A stretch of DNA of 64,000 nt from Atherinomorus stipes (GCA_023101725.1 JALJCO010001188.1:1-64000), one strand, 5' to 3'. Positions 10,655 to 22,871 are shown, numbered from the stretch's first letter. Program-made: numbers and translations. The notes: generated from the sequence alone by a model not told the origin.

Positions 10655-13600
10655 GTGAGATAAATTTTATTCTTAAAATTACACTTTATAAAGAAAATGA
10701 AAAGTATATTGTGGTAGATGCTACACCAAACTGTCTTTAAAAAATATGTGTTCCTGTGTTTGCTTTTTAGAGATTTCCACCTCTCCAGTGTTTAGTTTTG
10801 TTGCTGAAGTCAGTACCAGATATTTCCCTGAACCAGAGTTTTAGTATAATCTGAAAGGAGAATATAATTCTCGTGTACTGTGTTGCTATTGAAGTGCACT
10901 GATGTCATAAACTTTGATCACATTGATGCAGATAAAAGTTGAACTGACTGTTCAGTGTGCAGGATACCTTATCTACACACATTAATCTGTACACCAGAGG
11001 AGCTACAGCACAACAAACGTGATCAGACAACTTTGCTAAATGCATTGCCATGACATTATGGACTCTTTGCTTACGTGAAAATATGTTAAGAAACAATATT
11101 GATTCATGCATTAATGGTGTAGCTAAGATTAGAGGAAAACCTCATGACTGTATTGGACCAAACTTCAAAAGATTGACAACAGTCAGCCGTGAACTGGACT
11201 GAAATTGAATGATGGCAAAATTTCTGACTTTGGCAAATATCAAATCATGACCAGCTAAGTAGATAGAATATCGAACTGTGCTCAAACTGGGAATTTACAC
11301 CCTTTATCAACAGTAAAGAAAGATGTAATACAAGGAAATCACATCAGGATCTTTAGATTTAGCTCAGAAATTATGGTCAAACATCCCATGTTCTAGTTCA
11401 TATCAGAAAATTATGTGCAGTGACCCTGCTGGGTCACATAATACTGACTTTTATTTCTCTGCAGTTTTACCTTCAACCCAAAGGAAGGGATTGATAATCC
11501 AGCTCTGGTCATTGCTGATGATCCTGGTGAGTTTCGATGCATCCTCCTTTAAAAACACAACCTTCCTCCGTAAATAACGACCAAAAGCCTCGTTGGTGTT
11601 GATCTTTTCCTGCGATCATGCGTGCAGAGCCTGATCCGAGCTTGGTGCCCCGGCTGTGCCAGCTGAAGCGTCTGGAGGGTCAGAGCTTCGGCTTTAACCT
11701 GCAGGTGGACCCGTGCAGCCGCGGCTTTCAGGTCAAAGATGTGCAAGCTTGGAGTCCTGCAGAGCACAGTGGCCTCAGGGATGGAGACCGGTTGCTGGAG
11801 GTGAACGAGGAGTATGTGCACAACATGGACTTCTGCAGAGTAAGTATCCAGAATCCACCAGTCCAGGCCAGAGTGATATCTGACCATCTCCTGCGTCTCA
11901 ATACCGCACTAATGCACTGCAATAATTAGTGGTCTTAAAGGGAAAGTTTTTTTTTTTTTTCAATCTGGACCTATTTTCTAGCATGAAATATGTTTATTTA
12001 CTCACCCAGACAGTTTTGGTGTAACTTGAATTCCTTCGGGAGATTTTTTAGATCCATTCGAGATCAGCGTATGTCCAATATAATGGAAGTGATGCGGGCA
12101 ACCGCGTGCAGCCTCTAAATAAGGCATTATCTGCCACAAACTCCTTCATTTCACCAATGTTTTATCACAAAAGATTAGTTTCGAAACATTACTTGGACCC
12201 CCATATATATATATATGATATCAGCATATGAAAATATTGCAATATTTCAGTGCATCGATATTTTTTTCCCAGCCCTAATAACTGAAAGATTATATACATT
12301 TTTCTAAAAAGCAGCCATGTTGCACAGAAACACCAGATAAAGAACAACTAACTCCTGTGTGACCGTCTTTCTTACCTGACAGGTTGTGAGGAAAATCCAG
12401 TCATGTGGTTTACGGTTGTTTCTTCTGGTCCTGAGGAAAGAGGAGTATGAACAGGTAGTGTATGATGATGGGGTAGAACAACAATCAGTAACAGCCTGCT
12501 TTAGAAAAACACTACTTGTAAAAATGTATGTGGAAGCAGCTAAATCACTGTCTTTTGCAGCAGCATGTGCTATAAGCTAAACTTTTATATTTTCTGCTTA
12601 TAAAAACTAGCCTGTCAGTGCAAACAGTGGATTCATCTCAGTGAGAACACACACACTAAGAAAGCTTAAAAGCTGTGACTGAGAAGTGTGAAATAACACA
12701 AATAAATGTGATGTCTTTGGTTTTTAATCTCACCATATGTAATATTGGACACATTGTGTCTGGTTGATGTTTCAGAGAGTCAGCAGCACGATGAAACATG
12801 GTTGCTCAAAGGTCTCAGTTATTTCTCATGATCCTCAAAGTTCTTCCATGAGCTGAATGGTGGGCTTTTCTCTTCTCCAGGCGGTGTCCATGGATGTGGA
12901 CCTGCAGCTGCTTGCCAAAGCCTCCAAAGGGGACCGCTGGTCCAGACCAAGACTGTATCACATCAAGAAAAACCCAGAGCACGGCCTGGGGATGACCATC
13001 GTCTCTGTGAATGGTAGATTTACATTTACACACCTCCAGGGACAAAAATCATGCGGTACATTGTGTCCCTCTGTTTCACTAGAAAGTGTTAAAAATATCA
13101 GCAGATGTGATGATTTATTTACCTTCATAGGTTCACTTCCTTCCTGTAGTTTCTCATAGTTCATCTATTTTTAGAATTTTATTTAGCACAGTGAGTAGGA
13201 GCATGGAGAACAGGAAATCATGTCCTGACTCCACTTCTGTACAGATAAACCATTTTTAGATCCTCAAGAGCTTAAATATTTTTTTTAGGAGCATTGTGTT
13301 GTATAAAAATGCCACAATGTGTTGGATGCTTCCCTTTTAAGACATAGTCTTCCTATGGGCGGCTGTAGCTCAGGTGGAAGAGCAGTCGTCTTTCAACCGA
13401 AGGGTTGTGGGATCGATTCCAGGCTTCCCCAGACTACATGCCGAAGTGTCCTTGGGCAAGACACTGAACCCCAAGTTGCCTCCCGATGTGCCTATCGGGG
13501 TATGAATGTGTGTGTGACTGGGTGAATGTGGTATGTAGTGTAAAGCGCTTTGAGCGGTTAGTATGACTGGAAAAGCGCTGTATAAGTACAGTCCATTTAC

Positions 13601-16600
13601 CATTGAAAAAAAAGAAAAAAAAAAAAAGACATAGTCTTCCTACTGGAGTCCTGGTCACAGTTACTGACACTCATGAATAAGAATATCCTCACAAATAAAG
13701 AGACTAGCATTTTTAATCCGAATATCCCAGGAAAATGTTCAGAAAAAAGTATAAACATCAAATTTGCCTGAAGCATTTTCTTTTTTTAAACGCTGAGCCA
13801 AGAAATAATGGACTAGAATTGAAATGATTTAAGTTTTTATTTGGTCTTTAAACAAAACCCTTAAATGGGCAAGATAATAATTCAGTTTTTAAAAAATAGT
13901 TACTTTTAATAACACAAATTTAAATAACACAATGTTTTTTTTTTCTTTTTTTAAAATGATAACAGGACTTTTTGTTTCCCTTTAGTAGTCTGCATTTCCC
14001 AGGATATGTTGCCTGTTTAGGGTATGAATTTAATGTTTTAAAATTTTTCAAGTACTTAAATTTTGAGCTTTTAAAGACCCACAACGTAACTTTTAGACCT
14101 TTAAAAATATGTGGTTTTGACTCATTTTGATGGCACAGCAACATTCATTATGCACATTTTTGAACCGTCACTGCCCAGAGGCGTCCCAAGGCCCTGAAAC
14201 TGCTCTCAGAAACGTTTGTATCAGGACGTGGCGTGACGTGGCAGCCGACTGTCGGTTGTGCACCGCGTCACTTACTAACAAACGGATATGAACACAGCAG
14301 GCGTTTAAACGCACATCATGTAGGATTCGGCAAAGAAATGCAAAGAAACATTACCAAAGGAAGAGAGGAAAAGAAAGAAAGGAAAGGACAGAACAAGAGT
14401 CAAGATAAGACTGTCTTCTACTGGCTGGAGTGAGCGGTACAGGTATGATGCCAGATGGATGCTAGTTTAGCCATTGATAGGGGGGGCGTCACTGAAAAAC
14501 CTGCTAAAAGTTCCGTTGTAGGTTTTTCAAGAAATCTTACAAAGAAAATTTAATTTGTTCTATTGGAAGATTTCTTTTTTTAGCAATAAGCAAAAAAAAA
14601 AAAAGAAAGAAAAAAACAATATTATTAACATTTTCTAACAGTGTTGGTGTGTCACCAGGTCTAAAGGGCCAGTACATGGTGAGCACGGTGACTGATGGTC
14701 CAGCAGAGAAAGCTGGTGTCTGCAGTGGAGACATACTGGTCTGGATCAACGGCATCTCCGTGACGACGCTCACACACACCACCCTCAACAGAACTGTACG
14801 AGTCAAACTTTCCTCAGTTTGATTTCATGTGCGTTGTTAGACCGAAAGTGTGAGACGGTGCAGTGTTTTTGTTTCAGGTGAAGAAGAGTGAGGACTCGGT
14901 GACAGTGCTGGTAATTGACGGCGACAGTGAGTCCTGCTACGTTAGGAGGAAGATGCCCATCATCCCTGTCGTGGCAGAAAGCTTCAACCTCCCCTTCACT
15001 CCAAAAAACATCCATCTGGTGAAAAAACGCGATGGATACGGATTCCTGCTGAGACAAGAGAGGATGAAGGCTCAACAAAAGACAGGTGGGAGGAACGCCG
15101 AAGCAAATCCATGCACAGAGCCGTGCGCGGTCACCTGACAGATTCACTCTTCTCTCTCTCCAAACTGAATGTGATGTAGCTCATGTGCTGAGGGAGGTGG
15201 ATGTGGGGAGTGCAGCGGAGGAAGCAGGGATGGAGGACGGAGACTTGCTGCTGGCTGTTAATGGGGAGCCTGTAGAGTCCCTGGAGCATGACGACATTGT
15301 CAAAAAGATTAGAGACAGCGGTGATCAAGTTATTCTCACCTCCATATCTATGCAAGGAAGAGATTATTACAGAGAGGCAAGTGCAGAAATGTCAGTTTGA
15401 CTCAAGTCTTCAGTAATGTTCGTGAGGACTTTAACTTCTCTCGGTTTTCTTGCAGCTAGCCATTTCTCCATTGTTGTTCCACGATGAATGTTGTCTCCAT
15501 GGCACGAGGAGGCAGAAGACGGCTTCTCAGAGAATAAACACAAGTTATGATCTGGATAGACAGGAGACAGGCTCTGACCAGCACTCAGTCTGTATCCTGG
15601 ACCACTCGGGGGCCGCACCCGCACAGGTTTGATCCTATCATTCACTGTATTCTGAACCCAAACAGCAATATTTTCTCTGGTCTTAGTCAGAAAATGAAAA
15701 TACACTTTTTTAATGTAAAAAGCTCAGTTTTATAACTAACGATGAGGGGAAAAAAGTTGTTAATTATTTTATAAAGGTTACGTTTAGAGAGCACATCAAT
15801 GGTAATTCTTTAAGTTTCTGTAGTCTAAAATAGCACATGCAAACCGTATTTTTAAAGGTACAGTATATAAAAATCAATAGTCAATGGCAAAAAAAATGTA
15901 ATATATAATTCAAAACTGTGTTTCTATTGATGTGTAATCGCTGCACTAGAATAGCCATTATATATTTGTTTTCTTAGAATGAGTCATTTATATCCACTTT
16001 CTGGGCGGTGCACATATGGCTGACATATTTGTTCCACCATTTTTACTACGGTGTCCCTGAAGAATGCGTGTGAAGTAAGAACCCACACTGCTGTACCAGC
16101 TTTGTTTAATGGGAATTAGAGCACTGTTTGGGATCAGTAATGCCTTAAAAGACATAAAAAGTAGTTACTCAAAGTACAGTCATAGCTACACCTGAGACCA
16201 CTGGATCCACTCACAGATAAAAACATATTTATGTCTGGGAGAATTTTGGCCACTAACAGCCACCATACATTCACTACAGTGCTTAGAATATGAAGTCATT
16301 TGAAAGAAAACATCTTTTCTTGCAATACCCATCTTTACCACTAGATGTCAGTAATTCTTACATACTGTACCTTTAATGCATCATAGAACTCTACAAGAAA
16401 TCAGCAGTCAACCAATGGCCTTATTTTTCAGTTTATGAAATGCTTCTTCACTATAATAGATTAAAAATAAACACAGTAATAAAACCTCAATTCCAAAATT
16501 GTACTGTTTCATGGAAAATGTTAGCTCATGTTGAATCTAATGGCAGCAACGCATTTCTACAAAGAACAGGAGCAACAAAAGGCCGGAAAAGTAATTGGTG

Positions 16601-18347
16601 CAAATCCAAAACAAGTGGAGGAGCATTTGACAAGCAGTTGGGTTCACTGGCAACATGTCAGTAACATGATTGAGTATAAAAGGAACATTTCAGAGGCCTA
16701 GTCTCTCAGATTGAAATGTGGACGGAGGTTCACCAATCTGAGACAAACTGTCTAAAACATGTGGAACAATTTCCTAAAAACATTCCTCGGTGTAAAATTA
16801 CGAAAAATGTGAAAATCCCATTGTCCCACACTGTAAAAATTTAAAAAAGAAAAATCTGCATAATTTCCTGTGAAATGCTGTCAGCTGTGGTTGCCATTTT
16901 TCACCCAAAAATTTACAGTGAGAATTAGCTGTGTCACAATTTCAATTTTTATTGAAATCAGTCGAAATTACATCATGGGAATCAGCAAAGTGAAAGATAG
17001 GATCGATGACCCCCCCCTCCCCGCCCCGCCCCGCCCCGCCATGGGCAAAGAGTTGGTTAAAGATATATGCCACCCCTTGCTGAAATTGCCCCCCCCCCAG
17101 TCCTGAGTTGGACAAGCCGGCAGAAGCATTTTCTAGCCGACCAGGTCATTCTCTGAATCTGGCAGCACTGACTTTAGCTTAGCTTAGCTTAGCATAGTTG
17201 CTGTAATCTGGTGTTTCCAACTAGCACCACTTGGCGAAAGTGACCTGATTAACTTGAAATATTTTGCTATTACATTTTGTGACCCACACATTCTTATCGA
17301 GTACAAATGAAAATCAGATTTCACATCAAAGGACTGACCGAGTGGCATTCAATAGGGGAACTATATGCCGCGAAAGTACAGGCAAATTACAGGCCTGTGA
17401 TTCGCCTGTACTGAAATCAGCTTCTTGTTTGTACTCGATCAGGTCACGAAACGTAATTGGAAAAAATCTTGAGTTAACTAGTTCACTTTCGCCAAGTGGT
17501 GCTAGTTGGAAACACCAGATTACAGCAACTATGCTAAGCTAAGCTAAAGTCAGTGCTGCCAAATTATCTGGCAGCACTGAATTAGGCTAGAAAATGCTTC
17601 TGCCCACTTGTCCAACTCAGGGGAATGCGGGGGGAGGCTCAATTTTATCCAGGGTTCCAGGCTTGTGTTCAATGGTGTCCCACAAAGATGTTATATTGGG
17701 CAGTACAAAGGTCTCAATATCCACATAATATCTGTGTCCATATACAGTTCCAGTGCATTAAACATTACTCTTAAGCCACTTTCCCACTGAAATTAGCGCG
17801 TTCACACAGGTTTTTCAAGCGCACATCGACCCGCTCATAATCAGCATTTCCCTACTTTCCCATTGACAAAAAAAAAAAAAAAAATTAAAAATGGGTTTGA
17901 TCATCTGTTGGCAAGCTGCGTGGCCTCTGTCCCCACCACTGCATGTCTGGTGACGCCATCACGCTGGGTTAGCGGTGATGATGTAAACTGTGCGACAGAA
18001 ATCAGGAAAGTTAACAATGGAGAGCGAGTCAGGCCATGGTCAACGTGCTTTCTTGTTGCACCTTTGTCCATCCTCAAAATGGAGGAAAACCAGCGGACGA
18101 TTTTCTTGTGCAGATGGAACGCAGGTGACGTGAATTTGTGGCCGAAGCAGAGTTGTTTTGGTGCTTTATATGAGATGCGATGTATGTAGCATGTAAATTC
18201 ACAGGTCAACCCAGGTCTGGTGACTTTATTTTCATTTGATTTCATATTTAATTTGATCATATTTCACTTTATTTCATGTTACTGCAAAATCTGACTTTTA
18301 TTTGCATCGGGTGTGTTTTCCAGCTGTCCGAGGGTGTTACGTTATAA
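10627..18347 (+). CDS. pdzd3: pdzd3 / NHERF4-like PDZ scaffold (gene span, introns included)
   Basis: NHERF-family scaffolds bind C-terminal peptides of channels and receptors at the epithelial cortex. Family knowledge ties PDZD3/NHERF4 to guanylyl cyclase C and phosphate transport. Exons: 10627-10654 (tentative), 11465-11526, 11628-11839, 12383-12454, 12881-13013, 14659-14795, 14878-15085, 15180-15376, 15456-15626, and a possible last 18324-18347. Phases agree from exon 2 on. PDZ1 has carboxylate loop SFGFNL, PDZ2 HGLGMTI, PDZ3 DGYGFLL, each followed by an AGxxxGD-type turn. The linker LAISPLLF after PDZ3 matches human NHERF4 (LSPLLF) better than PDZK1. Human NHERF4 has a fourth PDZ; none is visible here. 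PDZK1 is the main alternative identity. The first exon and start codon are unresolved. Confidence 0.75.
11465..11526 (+). CDS. pdzd3: pdzd3 exon 2
   Basis: Encodes [20 protein letters not shown] ahead of PDZ1, between TTTCTCTGCAG and G|GTGAGT. The start TFNP resembles the N-terminus of PDZK1/NHERF3 (TFNPR). Its frame is fixed by the join to exon 3 (G|AG, giving Glu). Confidence 0.7.
11628..11839 (+). CDS. pdzd3: pdzd3 exon 3: first two-thirds of PDZ1
   Basis: Encodes [16 protein letters not shown], the ligand loop SFGFNL, then [20 protein letters not shown]. Donor AGA|GTAAGT, phase 0. Confidence 0.85.
12383..12454 (+). CDS. pdzd3: pdzd3 exon 4: end of PDZ1
   Basis: 24 codons, [20 protein letters not shown] then EYEQ: the alpha-B helix and last strand of PDZ1. 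Acceptor TTACCTGACAG, donor CAG|GTAGTG. Confidence 0.85.
12881..13013 (+). CDS. pdzd3: pdzd3 exon 5: linker and start of PDZ2
   Basis: Encodes [17 protein letters not shown] then [20 protein letters not shown], where GLGM is the PDZ2 loop. Ends in phase 1 at G|GTAGAT. Confidence 0.85.
13356..13626 (+). mobile_element. tRNA-derived SINE with exact 16-bp target duplication
   Basis: It lies in pdzd3 intron 5. AGACATAGTCTTCCTA flanks it at 13340-13355 and 13627-13642. The head GGCTGTAGCTCAGGTGGAAG is a pol III A box, GTGGGATCGATTCC a B box. The body includes CCTTGGGCAAGACACTGAAC and the tail GTAAAGCGCTTTGAGCGG, an L2-like 3' end, then an A-rich tract. The perfect TSD shows a young insertion. A minus-strand copy lies at 38383. 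Confidence 0.88.
13643..14658. other. Rest of pdzd3 intron 5
   Basis: AT-rich intron with short homopolymer runs; nothing else recognised. Confidence 0.5.
14659..14795 (+). CDS. pdzd3: pdzd3 exon 6: PDZ2 core
   Basis: Encodes [20 protein letters not shown] then [17 protein letters not shown]. Acceptor TGTCACCAG, donor ACT|GTACGA. Confidence 0.85.
14878..15085 (+). CDS. pdzd3: pdzd3 exon 7: end of PDZ2 and start of PDZ3
   Basis: Encodes [18 protein letters not shown] (PDZ2 last helix and strand), the linker with [20 protein letters not shown], and the PDZ3 loop [10 protein letters not shown]. Phase 1 end, donor ACAG|GTGGGA. Confidence 0.87.
15180..15376 (+). CDS. pdzd3: pdzd3 exon 8: PDZ3 core, GC donor
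   Basis: Encodes [20 protein letters not shown], then [20 protein letters not shown] and the final strand ending DYYRE. The acceptor is GATGTAG (15179) after a CT-rich tract. The frame of exon 9 requires the exon to end at GAG (15376), so the donor reads GAG|GCAAGT: GC instead of GT. Confidence 0.82.
15456..15626 (+). CDS. pdzd3: pdzd3 exon 9: post-PDZ3 tail
   Basis: 57 codons starting [13 protein letters not shown], then Ser/Thr-rich sequence ending SGAAPAQ. Acceptor TTTTCTTGCAG. Reading through the weak donor CAG|GTTTGA gives one more residue and a stop (15630-15632), so this may be the last coding exon. Confidence 0.75.
15851..16376. mobile_element. MITE family C
   Basis: Ends TTTAAAGGTACAGTAT and CATACTGTACCTTTAA are inverted. 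The body has TTGGCCACTAACAGCCACCA and GATTACACATCAAT-type sequence. An inverse copy lies at 39948-40499 and partial copies at 59362 and 60444. Confidence 0.75.
16377..17096. other. Non-coding stretch, pdzd3 3' side
   Basis: No gene seen. It ends in a C-rich tract (17010-17040 and 17090-17098). Confidence 0.5.
17097..17625. mobile_element. Long inverted-repeat MITE, family D
   Basis: Left CCTGAGTTGGACAAGC / GGCAGAAGCATTTTCTAG is repeated inverted at the right as CTAGAAAATGCTTCTGCC / TTGTCCAACTCAGG. The arms are about 200 bp and include GCACCACTTGGCGAAAGTGA. The sequence would fold into a long hairpin. Non-coding. Confidence 0.75.
18324..18347 (+). CDS. pdzd3: pdzd3 possible terminal exon
   Basis: After acceptor GTGTGTTTTCCAG, the phase-0 frame reads LSEGVTL and stops (TAA 18345-18347). 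An ATTAAA (18707-18712) could serve polyadenylation. Competes with a stop just past exon 9; the exon is short, so support is modest. Confidence 0.35.
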   Translation: MSEGVTL

Positions 18348-18712
18348 TGGAAAAGAAGTGACCAAACCCAGGAGGTGGAGCTCAGAGACTTTGAGAAATG
18401 GAGGATTTCTCAGGATTTGTGGACGAGACTGGAGACTCAAGTTAATATTTTCCTTGTGCTTATAAAATTGTTTATAGTATTATTGCTGTGTAACTGTCTC
18501 CTGCATCAAGACCAGTCCTCTACGCCTGTAAAGACATCACATCAGTGCTCCTTTGAACTTCATATTCACTAAGTGTACATATTGATCCGCATTTAATTTC
18601 TAGACATGTTTGTAAACGATTTTTTACTGTGTGGAAGTATGTGTAATATACTGGATAACTGGAGTTGAAGATGTTTTTAGTTTAATTTAAAATATTTAAA
18701 TGTTTAATTAAA

Positions 18713-19621
18713 CTTCTGCGACCATCTCAAGCCGTAATTTCTATATTTTTCTTTTTTGCTGCCATCCATTCAGAGTTGTTATAAGACCAGGTGATGCAAA
18801 GTCCTTTAGTTTCTCAAACTCTGGTCGATGAATTAACTGTGATTGCAGTGTATTTGGGAAAAAAGTGGTGCTGAAGTTTTAGTTTGGGTTTGAGTTGTGG
18901 CCAGTGACATGGGCAGCATTTCAGTGGCTGGGTTAAAGCAAAACTATAACTTTTTCACCTGCATAAATGCTTTTCAGAATCCCTGTGGGGCTAAACAAAG
19001 TCTTTACAGAGCGATTCGATGTTTCCTAGCCTCCCCCCGGTGTCTCTGGTCTGTAAGGGGGCACTTGCAAGTCTGCCTGAGCAGACCCGACACAGATCTT
19101 GCGACAGCAGAAACTGCTGTACGGCACTCGCGTCCCCTATCCACCGAGCTGCTTCCAGCGCTGGTTTGCACCAGAACCAGACTTGTTCCTGTTCTTTAGT
19201 CTCCCACCACCTAGACGTCGGCTCCTGGCTCTCAAAACCAACTTTTTGCTGGAACAGAGTGAAGATGCAGTTCACGTAGCTTGCGCTGTCTGGATGCCAG
19301 ATGAGCAGCACCGAGCCTCATGTTGAAATGAAAGGTTGTTTTTTTTTTTACCTGCTACCCGCCAACACCAGAGAAAATATAAATATCCACAATGCATTTG
19401 CAACATCCACTCCAGAGAGATCTTGATTGAATTTTCCCCTGGTGCATTGCTGCCGATGTACTCTCTTACTTGGCGTACAATAAACTGGAATGCTCAAAGC
19501 GAGCAAACTGACTAATTTTCTCCCTTTAAAGAGAAAAATCAGACTAAATATTGATCAGCTAGTCGGCATCATCTGGCTGCTATTTAATCTCATAGTTACA
19601 GTGGAAGCAGTAAAATATACT
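18713..19621. other. Intergenic stretch between pdzd3 and a MITE
   Basis: No gene seen. Around 19000-19330 the GC content is higher and overlapping ORFs of about 100 codons occur on both strands, but no family is recognised. Confidence 0.4.
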
Positions 19622-21062
19622 TACCGTATTTTCTGGACTATAAGTTGCACTTTTTTTTTCCAAAGTTCAGCTTGTGCCATTTATAGTCCAGTGCGACTTA
19701 TATATCAAAATATATACAATTTAACTTATTTCTAAGTATCAATTCACATTGACTGACATGAGCTAAGGAGTAAATATTACCGTTTCATGTCAAAAGAGGG
19801 CGCTTTAGGCTTGTGACAACTACAGTATATTCTGCTCCAAGGGCAAAAATCCCAAAATTGACCTATGGCTAAACCACGCCCCCAAACGCGATGAGCCAAT
19901 CACAGTGCGCACAGCTTTCCCATACACTCGGACATTCTCTGCTTAAACGTCCATTGAAATGCATTGAAGTTAGTCCGTTTTTGTTCGTTTTTATGTGTTC
20001 TTTTTAGTTTAAAATGGTCAAACGTGTGCATGGGGTACATGCAACTCCGACACTAGGTATCCTGAGAGGCTGGGTGACAGGGCGTATTTTTTTTGCCTTT
20101 TACCAAGTCACATCAAGCCAAAGTTATGCGGCAGACCACAACATCAACTGAACGTGGATAAAATGAACAAGGATGTCTACATCTGTTCTAAGGTAAGGGA
20201 GCATCGTATTTGAGGCAACATGTTGTCACTTTGCTTGAAAGAAACATGAAGTTACCTTCCCTAACGTTAGTTTAAGTTGGCTAACGCTAGCTAAACATGC
20301 TAGTTTTGGTACGTGGTAACGGTACATAAGACGCTGTCGTGTAGTACAGGTGTGGTGTAGTAACGTCAATAACGACGCGCCTCTGGCTTCCAAGCTGCAG
20401 CCAGACTGCTCCGCTTCCGTGGCTGTTTGATCAGTTTTTGTCAGATGATCACTTTTTGGCACAACAACAGCAGCCGTGCAGTAGTTTGTGCAAGAAACTG
20501 AGGGAGCGACACGAGTCACATTCAGAGATTCACAGGTTGATTTCTACTCCCAGTTTAAGACTTCTGAACAATTTCTTTTTGTTTGTTTGTATTGTTTTTA
20601 TGTTTTTTAATTTATCTCGTCATGATCTCTCTGTCTGATCACGCGTCTGTTGTCTGTGTTGACAGCTGTCATCTCCCGAAATGTCACATAGCGCCTGTCA
20701 CCGAATGTTTGTTTGTCCGAGTGAGTGGAGGGGGCGGGGCTTAGCCATAGGTCAATAGCCTCATCTCAGTGAGAGGAGCTCATTTTGGACATCTGGCTGT
20801 GCTGCCTGTGCGGTGGAACAAATCCTCAAACATGTTTATCTTTCTTAGTTATGGTGTTTGTGATCATTTACAGGCATTAACTTTGGAACTGCAATGATTT
20901 TTAGCAGTAACAAGTAGGATATAAAAATCCCCAAATCACCCTATTTTACATAAATAAATACAACTTAAAGGCCGGTGCAACTTATATATGTTTTTTATCT
21001 TCATGATGCATTTTTTGACTAACGCAACTTATATTCAGGAACGACTTATAGTCTGAAAAAAC
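19622..21062. mobile_element. DNA-transposon remnant with ACCGTATTTT ends
   Basis: The left end ACCGTATTTTCTGGACTATA with AGTTGCAC is answered at the right by GCAACTTATATTCAGG and GACTTATAGTCTGAAAAAAC, a decayed inverse. This terminal motif is widespread in vertebrate repeats. The interior has no transposase. Confidence 0.6.
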
Positions 21063-22871
21063 AGCTGATTCTGATCCGGTTTTTCTGTTAAATAAATGAC
21101 AGTACAGTGCGTTAGTGTTGGCTGTTCATCTGAGGTTGCATTTATGGAGTCACAGCATGCTAGTATATAAAAACTCACCTCGATCCGTAGCCGATCAGAA
21201 CCATAAACAAATGGGAACATAATTAGTAAATATATACAGTACTAAGGCTGGATTATTAAACCAATTCCAACATTCACATGTAAAACTCTGCAGTGATATA
21301 TAGGGAGTCACATCTGGCACTGTGTAACTGCTTTATGCTCTTCCATTTCATTGTTAGTAAACCATGACTTTAACTCATGTCTGTGCCCGTGGTCATGTGG
21401 CACTGTGGAAAAACTCCAGTCAAGAGTTTGTGCCTGGAGAGGACTAAAAGAGGCACTTTTATATGCTGGTAGTTCCTGTAAAATGTAACCTTCTCCAGGC
21501 CCATTTTTCAATTTTTGCTTTTAAAAAGGGCTGTGGAGCTGTAAAATAAATAAAAACCAAATTGAAATGTGGTCATTCATCCATTTCCTGCCCGTTTCTG
21601 AGCACATAGTCCCTGATCTGCACTGTATGATGGGATTACTGACAGAATAATGGTCCAGTCCCGAGAAGTTTTCCAGTTAAAAATGTTGGATACCTGAAAT
21701 CTGCTCATTCAGTTTGTTCATTAATCCCAACACCAGAGGCTGTGTTAAACACCTCATTTGTATTTAATCAAAGTCATTTTGCAATATTTCAACTGTAAGG
21801 GAGGTGCCCCCTCCTCCATGTAGCTATGTTAGAAATATCAAACAATCTGGTAATGAACATCTGAACAAATACATTACAACACTGGAAAAAAAAGACAAAA
21901 AAAAAAGGTCTAGTTTTCATCATCTTTAAATAACAGAAGTGAAACAATAAGCCATGTGATACGGTCATACACCATCTTTTTTTCTTCCATTTAAAGTCCT
22001 TCATATGGAGCTTTGAATACATGTGGTGGAAACGGTGACTTCCCCTCCTCTACAAGGTCTAATCCTACCAAAGAGGGAAAGTTAACAGTCAGGTAACCCT
22101 TGGCTATCAGTAGGGCTTCATAATACAAACATATGATGAATTCAATAAATCAGATCTGATTATGTCAGAGGGGCAGTAGATCATCAAGGTAGAAAAACTT
22201 GAATGGACATTCAAGTATTTTTGAAAATTTTATATCCCTGTGAATTTAGAAATGAGTGGAGACAAACAAAGCCAAGTTACTAAGATCAAGAGGTAGAGAC
22301 CAAAAACAGTGAATCCTTAATATATATATACATATTCACATGGTGTTGTTGTGATGAAATAAACAACAATAACAAAAAGGCTGCTGCTTGGATATATCTA
22401 CAACTCTGCTGTACACACGTTACAGTTAAAACCGCTGTGTTCTCTGTAAATCGTTAAAGGATTTGTTGTACCCTACACATCATAGATGCAGGTTAGAGAT
22501 CAAAATATATACATTTGTATGCAAGTTTTAAAAATAAATTGATCTTCACAGCCTCTGAAATGTACAGGCTAATACAATTTCTATACAGTGGCATTAATTT
22601 TTTGTGTTTTTAAAGGTTGGTGTGTAGATTTATTTCTCTATTTAACATATTTACATAATCATAGTTTGAGCGAGACTGATGTATGCTGCAGGACACAAGA
22701 ACAGGAATAGAAAACAATTGTAAAAAATATATTAAATAATTTACTTAAACTTTTTTTTTTGTCCTGGGAGGTGCTGTACATTAATGAGAAGGAACAAGGG
22801 CAGACTTTTGACCAGGTCTGGTACTCTACCACTGCCTACAGATGAAACCATGCCATCATTTCTATTTACAT
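21063..22871. other. Intergenic, possibly distal nlk 3' UTR
   Basis: AT-rich, no ORF of note. A minus-strand AATAAA (TTTATT at about 22631) is one candidate end for the nlk transcript, but the choice cannot be made from sequence alone. Confidence 0.3.
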
